A stretch of 64,000 nt of DNA, from the NCBI RefSeq assembly GCF_000215935.2, contig NZ_AFNU02000001.1, positions 544,413 through 608,412 on the forward strand. The letters are read 5' to 3'. Positions within the stretch are counted from its first letter, which is position 1. Each line of letters begins with the position of its first letter. Made by a program: the position numbers and the translations under genes. Positions 35,567 to 44,883 of the stretch are shown here, one piece after another. The notes beneath the pieces are model-generated. The model saw nothing but the letters and a program-made list of their open reading frames with translations, did not search any database and had not been told where the DNA came from. The DNA is from Haloplasma contractile SSD-17B. Lineage in GTDB: Bacteria; Bacillota_I; Bacilli_A; Haloplasmatales; Haloplasmataceae.

Positions 35567-36760
35567 TTATTTTAACTTTTTAATAATAGAATCATCTGAA
35601 TTACCTGTTTTTTTTATAGTTACCTCTACCGATACATCGACATTTATTTTCTTAAACACAGGATTCCAACTTTCACCGACTTTCTTCCATTCTTCCTTAT
35701 AGTGCCGATGAACTACTGTGCCAAATCCAAAGATGTCACTTTTAAACTCACGTTGCGCTTTCGTAACAATCGAATACATATGCCCTTTAAGTTCTTGTTC
35801 AATTAATTTTTCGATCCTTTTAAGGTTCGGTTGTTCGTTTAAATCGAACTTACAGGGTAATTCATTGATATTACCACTTACCTCATAGAGAATCTGAATT
35901 GACCATTGCTCCTCATTATAGATTGGATTTATTTTTCTATAAGTGTCATTTATTTCAAATGCAAAGTGGTCTCCATTCTCACAGGGAACGTTTACGATTG
36001 TACTGTTTATGCTTCCTATTACATGATTATAAGCAAGACTCTCTTCCTCATTTAACGTTGCAATCATTTGATCCCGATAAAAAACGACAAGATTCTGAAA
36101 TTTAATACTAGTCGGTGTTTCAATCTGATTAACATTACTAATGTCTTTCCCGTCATCTAAATCACCTTTAATTACGATTGCATTTAACACTAACTGTTCA
36201 CCCTTATTACTTAGCACTTCTACTATCTCATCAATATCTTTAATATTACTCGTCCCCCATTTTTCATTTGACACACGAATACCAGAAAACAAGTCATTAG
36301 CAGGAACCTTTTCAATTGGGGTGAGTACTTTTAAAAAATCTGATGCATCGTTTCTTAGACCAACATAAATGTAGAAGTCAGACCTTACTTCAGGATTGCG
36401 AAATAAATAATCAATGATATCTGCAATTCCTTCCTTCGCTAATCCCTCACTAATGACAACACCTCTTAGATGGCCTAAATAAACGGTTCGAGAGGATTCA
36501 TTCGTTAATTTTCTTAACGATTCATCAATGGTCTTACCTTCCTCTTCAAACGTTGTAACAGCAACACGACTACTCTGATTAACTGCTGTTACCTCGCTTG
36601 GTAAGATTACTTGTGCTGTTACCTTATATCCTCCACTTGTTTTATCAAACGCGAGTGCTGACGTTATAGCAATTTCATTCAGTTCATATTGATCCTTACA
36701 TCCCATTAAAAAGAAGGCATTTAATAATAGGATTGTAAACATAAAAAACTTTAATTTCAT
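35567..36760 (-). CDS. gerAC: Spore germinant receptor C subunit, lipoprotein (GerAC family)
   Basis: The 397-residue protein has a signal peptide with lipobox FFLMGC, giving a lipidated cysteine at residue 21, followed by KDQYELNEIAI, the common start of GerAC proteins. The C-terminal GerAC domain includes FKSDIFGFG near residue 345. It would be lipidated on the outer face of the spore inner membrane. Located between gerAA and gerAB. Confidence 0.88.
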   Translation of the reverse strand: MKLKFFMFTILLLNAFFLMGCKDQYELNEIAITSALAFDKTSGGYKVTAQVILPSEVTAVNQSSRVAVTTFEEEGKTIDESLRKLTNESSRTVYLGHLRGVVISEGLAKEGIADIIDYLFRNPEVRSDFYIYVGLRNDASDFLKVLTPIEKVPANDLFSGIRVSNEKWGTSNIKDIDEIVEVLSNKGEQLVLNAIVIKGDLDDGKDISNVNQIETPTSIKFQNLVVFYRDQMIATLNEEESLAYNHVIGSINSTIVNVPCENGDHFAFEINDTYRKINPIYNEEQWSIQILYEVSGNINELPCKFDLNEQPNLKRIEKLIEQELKGHMYSIVTKAQREFKSDIFGFGTVVHRHYKEEWKKVGESWNPVFKKINVDVSVEVTIKKTGNSDDSIIKKLK

Positions 36761-36896
36761 ATAGATTTCACCCCTTTAATCAGTCATTGGTCGTTAATTT
36801 TAATTAGTATCCAAGTCATTTTTTTAAAAAAGTTAATTATAATCTATTACTACCATTAGTAAAGAATGCAATATGTATTTATGAATAAGTTATAGA

Positions 36897-38519
36897 CTAA
36901 TCAGTGTCTTGATTCTTATCATTTGAAGTCGTCGGTCTTTTACTAGATGGTTTCTGTTGTCTCACGATATTTAACTTATTTACGATTAATGCTGGTCGTT
37001 TAAACATTTTCCAAATGTTACTTCTTATAAAGGTATCATTTAATCCACTTACATTTAGAGGAGCAAGGGGTGACATATAAGGCACACCGAATGAACGTAA
37101 ACTAGTTAAATGGGACACAAAGGCAATGAGTCCTAAACCAATCCCATATAACCCAAAGGTAGCTCCTAGTAACATAAAACCAAAGCGAAGTAATCGATTG
37201 GCAATTGCCATATTATACGTTGGTGATATTAAACTACTAATTGCAGTAATTGATACCACAATAACCATAACCGGTGATATAATTCCCGCATTTACAGCAG
37301 CATCACCTAATACTAAAGCACCGACAATTGACATCGCAGAACCAACAGCCCTTGGCATTCTAAGACCTGCCTCACGTAAAATTTCAAATGTTAATTCCAT
37401 TAACAAAGCTTCTATAAATGCAGGAAACGGAATTCCCTCTCGTTGAGCGGCTATACTAATTAATAATGAGGGTGGGAGAAGTTCATGGTGAAAGGATGTA
37501 ACTGCTATATAGGTTGCTGGTGTTAGTAACGTTAACACGAACGCAACATAACGCAATAAGCGGGAAAAGGTACCAAAGTCTGCTCTTTGATAATAATCTT
37601 CAGCCGATTGAAAAAATTGTACAAAGATTGCAGGAACGACGAGTACGAACGGAGTTCCATCAACCATGATTAAAACTCTTCCTTCTAATAAGGAAGCACA
37701 CGCAGTATCAGGTCGTTCAGTATTATGAATAGTTGGAAATAATGTCCATGCTGTATCTTGGATCAACTCTTCAATATAGCCACCTTCTAAAATACCATCA
37801 ATCTTTATTTTATCTAAGCGGGAATGAACCTCGTTTACGACATCATCGTCTGCAACTCCCTTTATGTACGCGATTGCTACATCAGTCATAGAACGCGTTC
37901 CAATCCGCTTTGTGTCAATGCGTAAACTTGGGTCTTTTAAACGACGTCTAATCAAAGCAGTATTGGTACGAATAGTTTCTGTAAAGCTTTCCTTAGGACC
38001 ACGGACTACAGTTTGTGTAGTCGGTTCATCAGGAGTACGACGGTCCCATTCCTTTGTATCGACTGCAATACAAACCGTGAATCCATCAATTAACATCATG
38101 GTACTTCCGGTAAATAACAAATTAAAAAACATGGCATAATTCGTGATCTCAACAAATGAACTAGCAGATAATGAATTTTCCTCTAATAACTGAAAAATGT
38201 TTTTGCTGTTTAAGATACTTAAATCGAGCTCTGCACTTCTAATTTGTACCATGATGGTTTTAAGAATCGCATTATCAACTAGGTTTCGATCCACAAGGCC
38301 ATCGATATAAACAAGTGACATTTTATTGGATTCGTTTGTTCCCACATTAAATGTTCGAATAACAATGTCTTCACTATTACCAAGTGTTTTTTTGATAAAT
38401 GTAAGGTTATCCTGTAACGAATTAGAGATACATTGGTCTTCATAATGTTTTTTCTCATCCACTTGAAAACAATCAATCTTACTATTGGTTCTCTCTTTAT
38501 TGTTTTTAAACATTGTCAT
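36897..38519 (-). CDS. gerAA: Spore germinant receptor A subunit (GerAA family)
   Basis: The 540-residue protein starts at the ATG at 38519 after AGGGTG. The large N-terminal soluble region (about 1-290) and the C-terminal membrane bundle follow the GerA pattern. Signatures include SLVYIDGLVD, the RGPKESFTET block near residue 180 and FPAFIEALLMELTFE near 375. GerA receptors respond to amino acids or sugars and start spore germination. The first gene of this operon shows the lineage retains spore functions. I could not identify a clear SigG-type promoter. Confidence 0.9.
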   Translation of the reverse strand: MTMFKNNKERTNSKIDCFQVDEKKHYEDQCISNSLQDNLTFIKKTLGNSEDIVIRTFNVGTNESNKMSLVYIDGLVDRNLVDNAILKTIMVQIRSAELDLSILNSKNIFQLLEENSLSASSFVEITNYAMFFNLLFTGSTMMLIDGFTVCIAVDTKEWDRRTPDEPTTQTVVRGPKESFTETIRTNTALIRRRLKDPSLRIDTKRIGTRSMTDVAIAYIKGVADDDVVNEVHSRLDKIKIDGILEGGYIEELIQDTAWTLFPTIHNTERPDTACASLLEGRVLIMVDGTPFVLVVPAIFVQFFQSAEDYYQRADFGTFSRLLRYVAFVLTLLTPATYIAVTSFHHELLPPSLLISIAAQREGIPFPAFIEALLMELTFEILREAGLRMPRAVGSAMSIVGALVLGDAAVNAGIISPVMVIVVSITAISSLISPTYNMAIANRLLRFGFMLLGATFGLYGIGLGLIAFVSHLTSLRSFGVPYMSPLAPLNVSGLNDTFIRSNIWKMFKRPALIVNKLNIVRQQKPSSKRPTTSNDKNQDTD

Positions 38520-38675
38520 ACGGAACACCCTAACTTACCTATTTTAATTTATCTCTCTTCTTTCTAATACATATTAGTTTTTGCATATTATTGTATTTTA
38601 TTTGTAATTCCAAAGATGAACTTATTTTCTTTGACTCTATAATTAATGTCAGGGCGTTAATATAAAATTAAGCAT

Positions 38676-38715
38676 AAAAAAAGCCCTTAATAGAACTTAC
38701 GGCTCTATTAGAGGC
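38676..38715 (-). terminator. Terminator of the GNAT gene
   Basis: On the minus strand, AGCCTCTAATAGA pairs with TCTATTAAGGGCT, followed by seven T. Confidence 0.85.
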
Positions 38716-38724
38716 TAAATAATT

Positions 38725-39525
38725 TTATTTTATTAAGAACACTTCATATGTGAAGTCTTCTTTAAATCCATTTTTCTTTGCAATGCTAACGGACGGTGAA
38801 TTTGTTTTCCAACTATCCCAGTACGTGTGAAGATTTTGTTTTTTACATTCGTGTAGAACATGGTTACAAAGCGCAGTCGCAATTCCTTTTCGTTGGTATT
38901 TACTAATTGTTCGAACACCTATTCCACATTTAGATTTACTCTTATACCTTGTTGTACTCCATGAAATCAATTCGTTGTCTTTAATTGCACAAAAACCAAT
39001 ACCGTCTCTTAAGAAGGTGTCGACCGACCCCCACATTTTAATAATCTCATCTTTTAAAAGTTTGGTATTTTCTAATCCTTTATCAAAGATGGTTTGATTA
39101 ATCTCAGTAAACTGAATGTCATCATGAGCACTTAAGATTGTTGGAAGAATTCCTAAATCATGATAGAGTAACACACGTTCATACGTTACTGGTTGTAATT
39201 TTCGAAGTCGTTTCGATAACAGTGTTCGCCATTTTTCAGATGTATAAAAAATCTTTGCCCAGTCCGAATTTTCTCTTTTGCGTCCTTTTAATACATCATC
39301 TTTAAAAAAATCAATAATGTCATGTAATATTTGTTCATTGTCGTCATCCCCACAGAAATAGTAAGATGATTCCTCTACTATTAAAGCAACAGTAGGATTC
39401 GTCTCATCATTCACATAGACATCAACATTTGTATATCCTTCTGAAATTGAGTCTAGTAAATATCCCATATTTAACGGAGCCAGGATTTGAATTACCTTTT
39501 CAAAATTATTTATAAGCTTAGCCAT
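38725..39525 (-). CDS. GNAT-family N-acetyltransferase
   Basis: The 266-residue protein has a C-terminal GNAT domain (about 130-266). The acetyl-CoA loop reads YQRKGIATALCNHVL near residue 213, followed by NSPSVSIAKKNGF. The N-terminal half, with two Tyr-rich strands, is as in the GNA1/GCN5-like family annotated GNAT_acetyltr_2. Substrate unknown. ATG at 39525 after AAGGAGGA; monocistronic with its own terminator. Confidence 0.8.
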   Translation of the reverse strand: MAKLINNFEKVIQILAPLNMGYLLDSISEGYTNVDVYVNDETNPTVALIVEESSYYFCGDDDNEQILHDIIDFFKDDVLKGRKRENSDWAKIFYTSEKWRTLLSKRLRKLQPVTYERVLLYHDLGILPTILSAHDDIQFTEINQTIFDKGLENTKLLKDEIIKMWGSVDTFLRDGIGFCAIKDNELISWSTTRYKSKSKCGIGVRTISKYQRKGIATALCNHVLHECKKQNLHTYWDSWKTNSPSVSIAKKNGFKEDFTYEVFLIK

Positions 39526-39921
39526 TGTTATTCCTCCTTTAATTTCAATCGCTCAGTCCGAACGGTTAAATTTAAACTATAATCTAATGTAAAAATAAAT
39601 CCTATTCATACAGGATTTGTTTAGGTTTGTCTATTAGGTCATCAGTTGATCATGTGTAAAACCTATTTTTTCTGAAGTCATCTATAGTTTACCATAAAAA
39701 AGTATAATTTTCCATAAATTGAAAGATTGAATGCGCTATCAATGGGGATTTTTACTTATTTTTATTATAGGGTTATTTATTCTATGACAGTTCTTTAAGA
39801 AATGTGTCGGTTTTTGTAATGAAATGTCTTTTATTGTTAATTAATTCTATGAGGCTTAATGATTATCAATCCGTTAGTTTCAAAAAAACTGGACTCTAAC
39901 TAGAGTTAAAGTCCAGAACGA
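39526..39921. other. Intergenic stretch between the GNAT and msrAB genes
   Basis: This gap of nearly 400 bases holds the msrAB terminator at its right end and an isolated hairpin, AAATCCT (39597-39603) with AGGATTT (39612-39618), followed on the minus strand by ATTTTT. That could terminate a short minus-strand RNA starting within 39620-39880, but I see no convincing promoter. No coding frame. Confidence 0.4.
39882..39916 (-). terminator. Terminator of msrAB
   Basis: On the minus strand, CTGGACT pairs with AGTCCAG and the inner TAACT/AGTTA extend the stem; seven T follow. It begins six bases past the msrAB stop. Confidence 0.85.
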
Positions 39922-40884
39922 TTATTTGTTAAACAACCAGAGATACTCCTCATATCCTTCATCTTTCAGGCGATCTTTTGGTATAAATCTTAATGCTGCA
40001 GAGTTAATACAATAACGTAAACCTCCTTGGTCTTTAGGACCATCTTCAAACACATGACCAAGATGAGAATCTGCTTGATTACTTCTTACCTCTGTTCGTG
40101 ACATATTATTGGTCACATCATTTTTATAAGAAACCCGCTCATGATGAATTGGTTTTGTAAAACTAGGCCATCCACACCCTGCATCATATTTGTCTAACGA
40201 GGAGAATAGTGGTTCATTGGATACAATATCAACGTAAATCCCCTCTTCATCATGATCATAAAATTCATTCCTAAATGGATGTTCAGTTCCATTTTCTTGC
40301 GTTACTTTGTATTGGATATCAGATAAGCGCTGTTTTAAGCTCTCATCATCTTTATTGTAACGCCATTTTTCCTTAAGATAGTTCGCTCTTCCTGAGCCCT
40401 GTTTATACAGATTATAGTGAAAGGGATTCTTCTTATAGTAGTGTTGATGTTTATCCTCAGCAGGATAAAATGTTTCTGCCGCCTTAATTTCAGTCACAAT
40501 TGGTTTAGTAAACTTTCCGCTTTCCGCTATAACTTTTTTTGAATCTTCAGCTAATTGTTTTTGCTGATCGTTGTGATAAAAGATAACAGTCTTGTAAGAA
40601 TGCCCACGGTCATTGAATTGACCACCCGGATCGGTAGGATCTATTTGCTGCCAAAATAATCTAAGTAATTTTTGATAGGAAAAAATGCTCGGATCATATT
40701 TAATTTGTACAGCCTCATAATGACCCGTTGTTTCCGTTATGACATCTTCATATCTTGGGTTGTCTTTATGTCCTCCTGTATAACCTGATTTTACATCTAT
40801 AATTCCGGGTTGTTCATCAAACGGACTAACCATACACCAAAAACATCCGCCTGCAAAAGTTGCTATTTCATATTGTTGTTTCAT
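39922..40884 (-). CDS. msrAB: Bifunctional methionine sulfoxide reductase MsrA-MsrB
   Basis: The 320-residue fusion reduces both S- and R-methionine sulfoxide in proteins. The MsrA domain (1-160) has the active-site GGCFWC with catalytic C14. The MsrB domain (about 185-315) has the catalytic cysteine C292 in [11 protein letters not shown]. The CxxC zinc pairs of many MsrB enzymes are not evident. There is no signal peptide, so it is cytoplasmic. It is a single gene; the Cu/Zn-type SOD gene lies about 900 bases away. Confidence 0.95.
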   Translation of the reverse strand: MKQQYEIATFAGGCFWCMVSPFDEQPGIIDVKSGYTGGHKDNPRYEDVITETTGHYEAVQIKYDPSIFSYQKLLRLFWQQIDPTDPGGQFNDRGHSYKTVIFYHNDQQKQLAEDSKKVIAESGKFTKPIVTEIKAAETFYPAEDKHQHYYKKNPFHYNLYKQGSGRANYLKEKWRYNKDDESLKQRLSDIQYKVTQENGTEHPFRNEFYDHDEEGIYVDIVSNEPLFSSLDKYDAGCGWPSFTKPIHHERVSYKNDVTNNMSRTEVRSNQADSHLGHVFEDGPKDQGGLRYCINSAALRFIPKDRLKDEGYEEYLWLFNK

Positions 40885-40999
40885 TTTAATTCCCTACTTT
40901 CTGTAGATTACAAGAGTTATTTCATGTTAATATTATATCACTATCCTGTTATTTAATAAATTAATATGACCGAACGTAAACTGAACACTATGAAGAAAT

Positions 41000-41028
41000 T
41001 TGTAAAGTGTTACAATTTATGGTATAAT
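41000..41028 (+). promoter_or_regulatory. Promoter of the first small paralog
   Basis: TTGTAA (41000-41005), 17 bases, perfect TATAAT (41023-41028) with an extended TG one base before it. Confidence 0.7.
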
Positions 41029-41059
41029 TCTCAATAAGAAAAAAAGGAGGGATTTCATT

Positions 41060-41275
41060 TTGTATTTACTAGTTCAAAGTGACCGTTTTTGTGAATTAAA
41101 TATTTCAAAGGACATCATTAATTTATTTGATTTTTCTAAACCTTATGTAGAGGAAGAAATAGAGGTAATTAATGAGTTAACTGAAATAATAGAAGGACAA
41201 GACAATGTGACTGAGGATAAATTAGTAAAACACTTTAATGAACAGACAAACTTTGACATAATTAAAATTAGTTAA
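41060..41275 (+). CDS. Small acidic protein of unknown function, paralog of the convergent gene
   Basis: The 71-residue protein starts at a TTG at 41060, with AAGGAGGG as ribosome binding site. It begins YLLVQSDRFCELNISKDI and is acidic throughout, probably alpha/beta. The product of the opposing gene at 41343-41573 aligns over its whole length (CELN, LFDF and the C-terminal IxKxx motif are shared). I do not recognise the family. It has a good promoter of its own and shares a terminator with the paralog. Confidence 0.75.
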   Translation: MYLLVQSDRFCELNISKDIINLFDFSKPYVEEEIEVINELTEIIEGQDNVTEDKLVKHFNEQTNFDIIKIS

Positions 41276-41296
41276 AGTTTCAACCTCTACATGAAG

Positions 41297-41334
41297 AAAA
41301 GCCCGCGAATTATGGAACTCGCGGGCTTTTTTTT
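41297..41334. terminator. Bidirectional GC-rich terminator between the convergent paralogs
   Basis: AAAAGCCCGCGA (41297-41308) pairs with TCGCGGGCTTTT (41319-41330); T-runs occur on both sides. Confidence 0.92.
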
Positions 41335-41342
41335 ATGGTTTA

Positions 41343-41573
41343 TTATGAAGCATTTTCAAATGGAACTTTAACGATTTTATACTCACTACCTGTATTAAAC
41401 TCATTAATTAAAAATTCTTCATCTAGTTTCTTATAACGTTTAATAATTCGCTTAATTTTTTTGATTATATTCACTTCTTCTTGCTCAATTGGTCCTTTAA
41501 AGTCAAACAGACTTATGATATTATCTGATACGTTCAGTTCACAAAAACAATCTTCTTTTATTAAAAAATACAA
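41343..41573 (-). CDS. Small protein, paralog of the gene at 41060
   Basis: By alignment with its partner the start is the TTG at 41573 (LYFLIKEDCFCELN), seven bases after AGAAGGTGA. An upstream ATG at 41600 would add nine residues and lacks a good site. The 76-residue product shares with its partner CELN, the LFDF motif, an acidic middle and an EFN-x-K ending, but is more lysine-rich. Cysteines at residues 9 and 11; only the second is shared. Function unknown. Confidence 0.72.
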   Translation of the reverse strand: MYFLIKEDCFCELNVSDNIISLFDFKGPIEQEEVNIIKKIKRIIKRYKKLDEEFLINEFNTGSEYKIVKVPFENAS

Positions 41574-41757
41574 AACAATCACCTTCTCTAATTTATACAT
41601 ATCTTTTAAATAAGATGTAGAGTTTTTGTTTAAATCTCTGACAAATTTATAACGGCAGAGTCATTTAATTCGTTCATATACAATTTTAACAGAATGATCA
41701 ACAAAGTAAAAACATATGCACTTTAAAGAAATAAAATCTGTGATCTAAATCAAAATA

Positions 41758-41792
41758 CAAAAAAAACCTAGTTATTATTTCATATAACTAGG
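41758..41792 (-). terminator. Terminator of the SOD gene
   Basis: On the minus strand, CCTAGTTAT pairs with ATAACTAGG and is followed by eight T. Confidence 0.88.
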
Positions 41793-41801
41793 CTTTATCG
41801 T

Positions 41802-42323
41802 TTAGTATCGCATTTCCATATTCATGTCTTGTTGTTGATTTGGTTTATAATCTACGATTACTCCACATGCTAATCGTTTTCCTGCATCACCTGCAGGCTG
41901 AGTTCTGTAGTCATCAGGATTTTGATGAATAATCACTGACTTTCCAATGACTTCAGGAACGGTAAATTTATTTGTAAAGAATGTCATAATAGAACGACCG
42001 TTATTTGAAAATAGAACTGGGAAATCACCAGCATGATTACCATGTGGTTGATTAGTCGGATTCCAATGGTCCCCTGCCTCTAAAAAAGGCTTACTTTGAT
42101 TTCCGACTACACAAGTTCCGTTTTCGTGTATATGGAATCCATGTGGTCCAATTGGATCCCCACCATTTTCTGCAGGTTGATAATTAGGTAGACCATCAAC
42201 ATTTACATATACAATGGTTCCCCCTTCTACTTCTTCAAAAACGACCTCTCCCCTTAACTCAGGTGCTAAAGGCCCTCCTTTAAGTTCTGCAATTGCTAAG
42301 TTTGGCATATAACCATATTGCAT
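41802..42323 (-). CDS. Cu/Zn-type superoxide dismutase-like protein (YojM-like)
   Basis: The 173-residue protein has the Cu/Zn SOD fold. Metal ligands are visible as GFHIHENG, the loop GDHWNP...HGNHAGD, and the C-terminal IIHQNPDD; the disulfide cysteines are present (ENGTC and RLACGV). No signal peptide or lipobox is seen, unlike most bacterial Cu/Zn SODs, so it may be cytoplasmic or spore-associated. Some Bacillus YojM proteins lack a copper ligand; here all the histidine motifs seem present. It starts at the ATG at 42323 after GAGGTGAG. Confidence 0.88.
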   Translation of the reverse strand: MQYGYMPNLAIAELKGGPLAPELRGEVVFEEVEGGTIVYVNVDGLPNYQPAENGGDPIGPHGFHIHENGTCVVGNQSKPFLEAGDHWNPTNQPHGNHAGDFPVLFSNNGRSIMTFFTNKFTVPEVIGKSVIIHQNPDDYRTQPAGDAGKRLACGVIVDYKPNQQQDMNMEMRY

Positions 42324-42423
42324 TTCTACTCACCTCTTTGGATAAGAATCTACACTTTATCATATGAACAACATCTAATTTTGTTAATCGTAATATTTAC
42401 TTAGTTAAATAAACAGGCTGCCT

Positions 42424-43485
42424 TTATTCATGTAGACGTTCATTTACTTCAAATAACATGTCATTACAATTTTTAATACGTTGTAAAAGGCGCTCACAAT
42501 CACTCACACTTAAATGGTTCAGAGTATTAAAGTGTTCCATCATACGATAAGTCTTAACCAAATAAGAAATATTTCTTACATAATCGTGATCATGCGTATC
42601 AAAAATGTATTCAATCATATCTCTGAACTCCGTCTCATCTTGATCCGAATTATTAATGATTTCGATCATTCCGTAATGCTCTAAAGTGAATTTATTTTCG
42701 AAAATCGTTTGTTTTGTTGTTTTTACATCACTTACTGATTGTTCTTGTTCTAATTCTTCAAATCCCTCGTCATAGAATTTAGTTATTGATGTTAGGTTAT
42801 ATGTACGAAATGTTTCTAGAATTTCTTGTGATTTTAAATAGTTATCTTCAAATTCCTGTATTAATCCGTCAAATTCGCTTGAGAAATGAAATGTTTCTGC
42901 ATTCTCTCTTTCATCTAACTCTTCTTCTTGTTCTTCTAATTTCTCAGTTTGCTCTTCTACATCCTCTATCTCAACTTCCTTTGATTCAGTTCCTCTTTCC
43001 TCATTCTCTCTTAAATCCTGTTCTTGTTCGTCTAGACGATTATATTCTTCTCTTAACTCCTGGAGTTGTCTAGCCGTTTCACCATATAGATAATCAAATA
43101 CCCCTGTGATTCTGGCTATTTTTTGACACATCTCTTGATCTTCACACATAGAAGTGATTTCACTTAAATGAAACTCATACTCATCTTTATCTGTCAATGT
43201 TTCGGCTTGATCACGTTCTATTCCTCGAATTCCTGATCTTCCAAAGAGTGTTGGTCTGCCTATAATTAATGAACTGTATTCATCGCGAATATTTTTTGTT
43301 AATTCATAAAGTTCACCATGTTGTTGGCGTGTTAGATTATGTTGAATGGTAAACCCTTCTAACCGATTCTCTGATTGTAATGATAACTGCCGATTATTAC
43401 TCTTTAATAAATCAAGCAGTAGTTCTTGTTTAAACTCTAATAGTTCAATCTTATCATATAAAGCTTGAATTTGCTGTTTATTCAT
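42424..43485 (-). CDS. Acidic coiled-coil protein with possible DUF1878-like N-terminus
   Basis: Starting at the ATG at 43485 after GGGAGGATTT, the 353-residue protein has a helical N-terminal region (1-120), a Glu-rich coiled coil (about 135-205) and a helical C-terminal region. The first 65 residues (IELLEFKQELLLDLL, then a short HNLTRQQHGELYEL stretch) recall DUF1878/YhaI of Bacillus, and the pattern seems to recur weakly near residues 268-300 (FTLEHYGMIEIIN). That resemblance is by eye only. No signal peptide, no enzyme motif. Function unknown. Confidence 0.6.
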   Translation of the reverse strand: MNKQQIQALYDKIELLEFKQELLLDLLKSNNRQLSLQSENRLEGFTIQHNLTRQQHGELYELTKNIRDEYSSLIIGRPTLFGRSGIRGIERDQAETLTDKDEYEFHLSEITSMCEDQEMCQKIARITGVFDYLYGETARQLQELREEYNRLDEQEQDLRENEERGTESKEVEIEDVEEQTEKLEEQEEELDERENAETFHFSSEFDGLIQEFEDNYLKSQEILETFRTYNLTSITKFYDEGFEELEQEQSVSDVKTTKQTIFENKFTLEHYGMIEIINNSDQDETEFRDMIEYIFDTHDHDYVRNISYLVKTYRMMEHFNTLNHLSVSDCERLLQRIKNCNDMLFEVNERLHE

Positions 43486-43725
43486 AATAAATCCTCCCTT
43501 TGATTTTAATGTGTGCAACGCGTTTTCTTTAAGTCTTTTCAGTTAGTGAACTGTCCGGTTATTATTTAACTCTATAAAACAAGCCACGTTCTGTTTACAT
43601 TATTAGTTATAAATTGATAAGACATAAAAACAGTGCTTTATCGGGTATTACCTAATATAAAGTTAACTCTTTTAAGAAACCCGAAAATTTATGGCGGCCT
43701 GTAACAATAGGATTCACTTGAACAG

Positions 43726-44625
43726 TTATTCTAAAAAAAGACAATTCCTTAAATTATTGTGTTGAATTAAATATTCCTCAGTTGATTTATAACCTAAACG
43801 ATAGAGTGCATTTAGTTTATCTCTACTTATGTTAAAATCAACCGACTTTATATTTAAGTCATTATAAATCACTATTACATCGCTAAATGGCCCCCTACAG
43901 TTAGATAGATTACGATGATTATAAATACGATGATTATAAAGAGGTTGCGTTGCTTTTTTTTTAATATTTTTTTTACCCTTTTTTACTCTAAAACGTAGTG
44001 TCGGGGTACAAACGTTTTTTAGCCGATGATTGACAAGATCGGTAGGAATATTTTTTACTACTGCACCATCTATGATCTTATTGATACGATTAAATTGTTT
44101 TATTTTCACAGGTGTATAGTAATATGGGATTGCAGAGCTCATTCGAACTGCTTTTGCAACAGGAAATGATTCTGGTTTTATTCCATATCGAATCAAATCC
44201 CGTGGAATAACGAGTGCTTGTTTATTGGTTGAATCGGCAGCAATGATGTGAAGCCGACTATCACCGTCTCTCATTACATCCTCAAATGTTCGAACACCTT
44301 TTTGTTTAAGTAGAGATTCAACCCAATTTTCAATGACTTGGCTATCATAGATTCCCCTATTCACAATCAGAGACATAGGCTTCCCAACAATTGTTTTTCT
44401 TGATAATCCTGTCTTAGAAGAAAAATGTCCAAAATCAGTTTCCGTCATAATATCAATAAGCTCATCAGGTGTATATCCTGCAATAATTAGAGATGACATA
44501 ATAGATCCAGCAGAAATACCAATACATTTATCAATCGTAAATCCACGATCCATTAACGCTTTATAAGCTCCTAAATAACATACCCCTAAAATACCTCCAC
44601 CTTCAAAAAAAATATTCACCTGCAT
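43726..44625 (-). CDS. Patatin-like phospholipase
   Basis: The 299-residue protein has the patatin catalytic dyad. The oxyanion glycines are in FFEGGGILG, the nucleophile S38 is in GISAGS, and the catalytic aspartate is in IIDGAVVKN near residue 187. Such proteins hydrolyse acyl chains of lipids in the cytoplasm or at the membrane. The C-terminal third is basic (a KKGKKNIKKK stretch near residue 217). ATG at 44625 after GGGGGA. A stand-alone gene. Confidence 0.88.
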   Translation of the reverse strand: MQVNIFFEGGGILGVCYLGAYKALMDRGFTIDKCIGISAGSIMSSLIIAGYTPDELIDIMTETDFGHFSSKTGLSRKTIVGKPMSLIVNRGIYDSQVIENWVESLLKQKGVRTFEDVMRDGDSRLHIIAADSTNKQALVIPRDLIRYGIKPESFPVAKAVRMSSAIPYYYTPVKIKQFNRINKIIDGAVVKNIPTDLVNHRLKNVCTPTLRFRVKKGKKNIKKKATQPLYNHRIYNHRNLSNCRGPFSDVIVIYNDLNIKSVDFNISRDKLNALYRLGYKSTEEYLIQHNNLRNCLFLE

Positions 44626-44883
44626 AGAAGTCCCCCTCTATATATTTATATGTAGGAACTTAAATTTTGTAATAACTTTAACTCAGTAGTTTTATTAGAA
44701 TTAAAAATTAACACATTCACCCAAAAGGAATATACTAAAATGAAGTCATTTCATTATACAAATTAAACGAATATACATCAGTTATTTGAATGGATCATCA
44801 ATTTATTTTATAGTTGTTTTTGTTATATCTACAAAATAGTTTGAATATAACACACAACTATATGAGTAGGGAGGGAATTTTTT

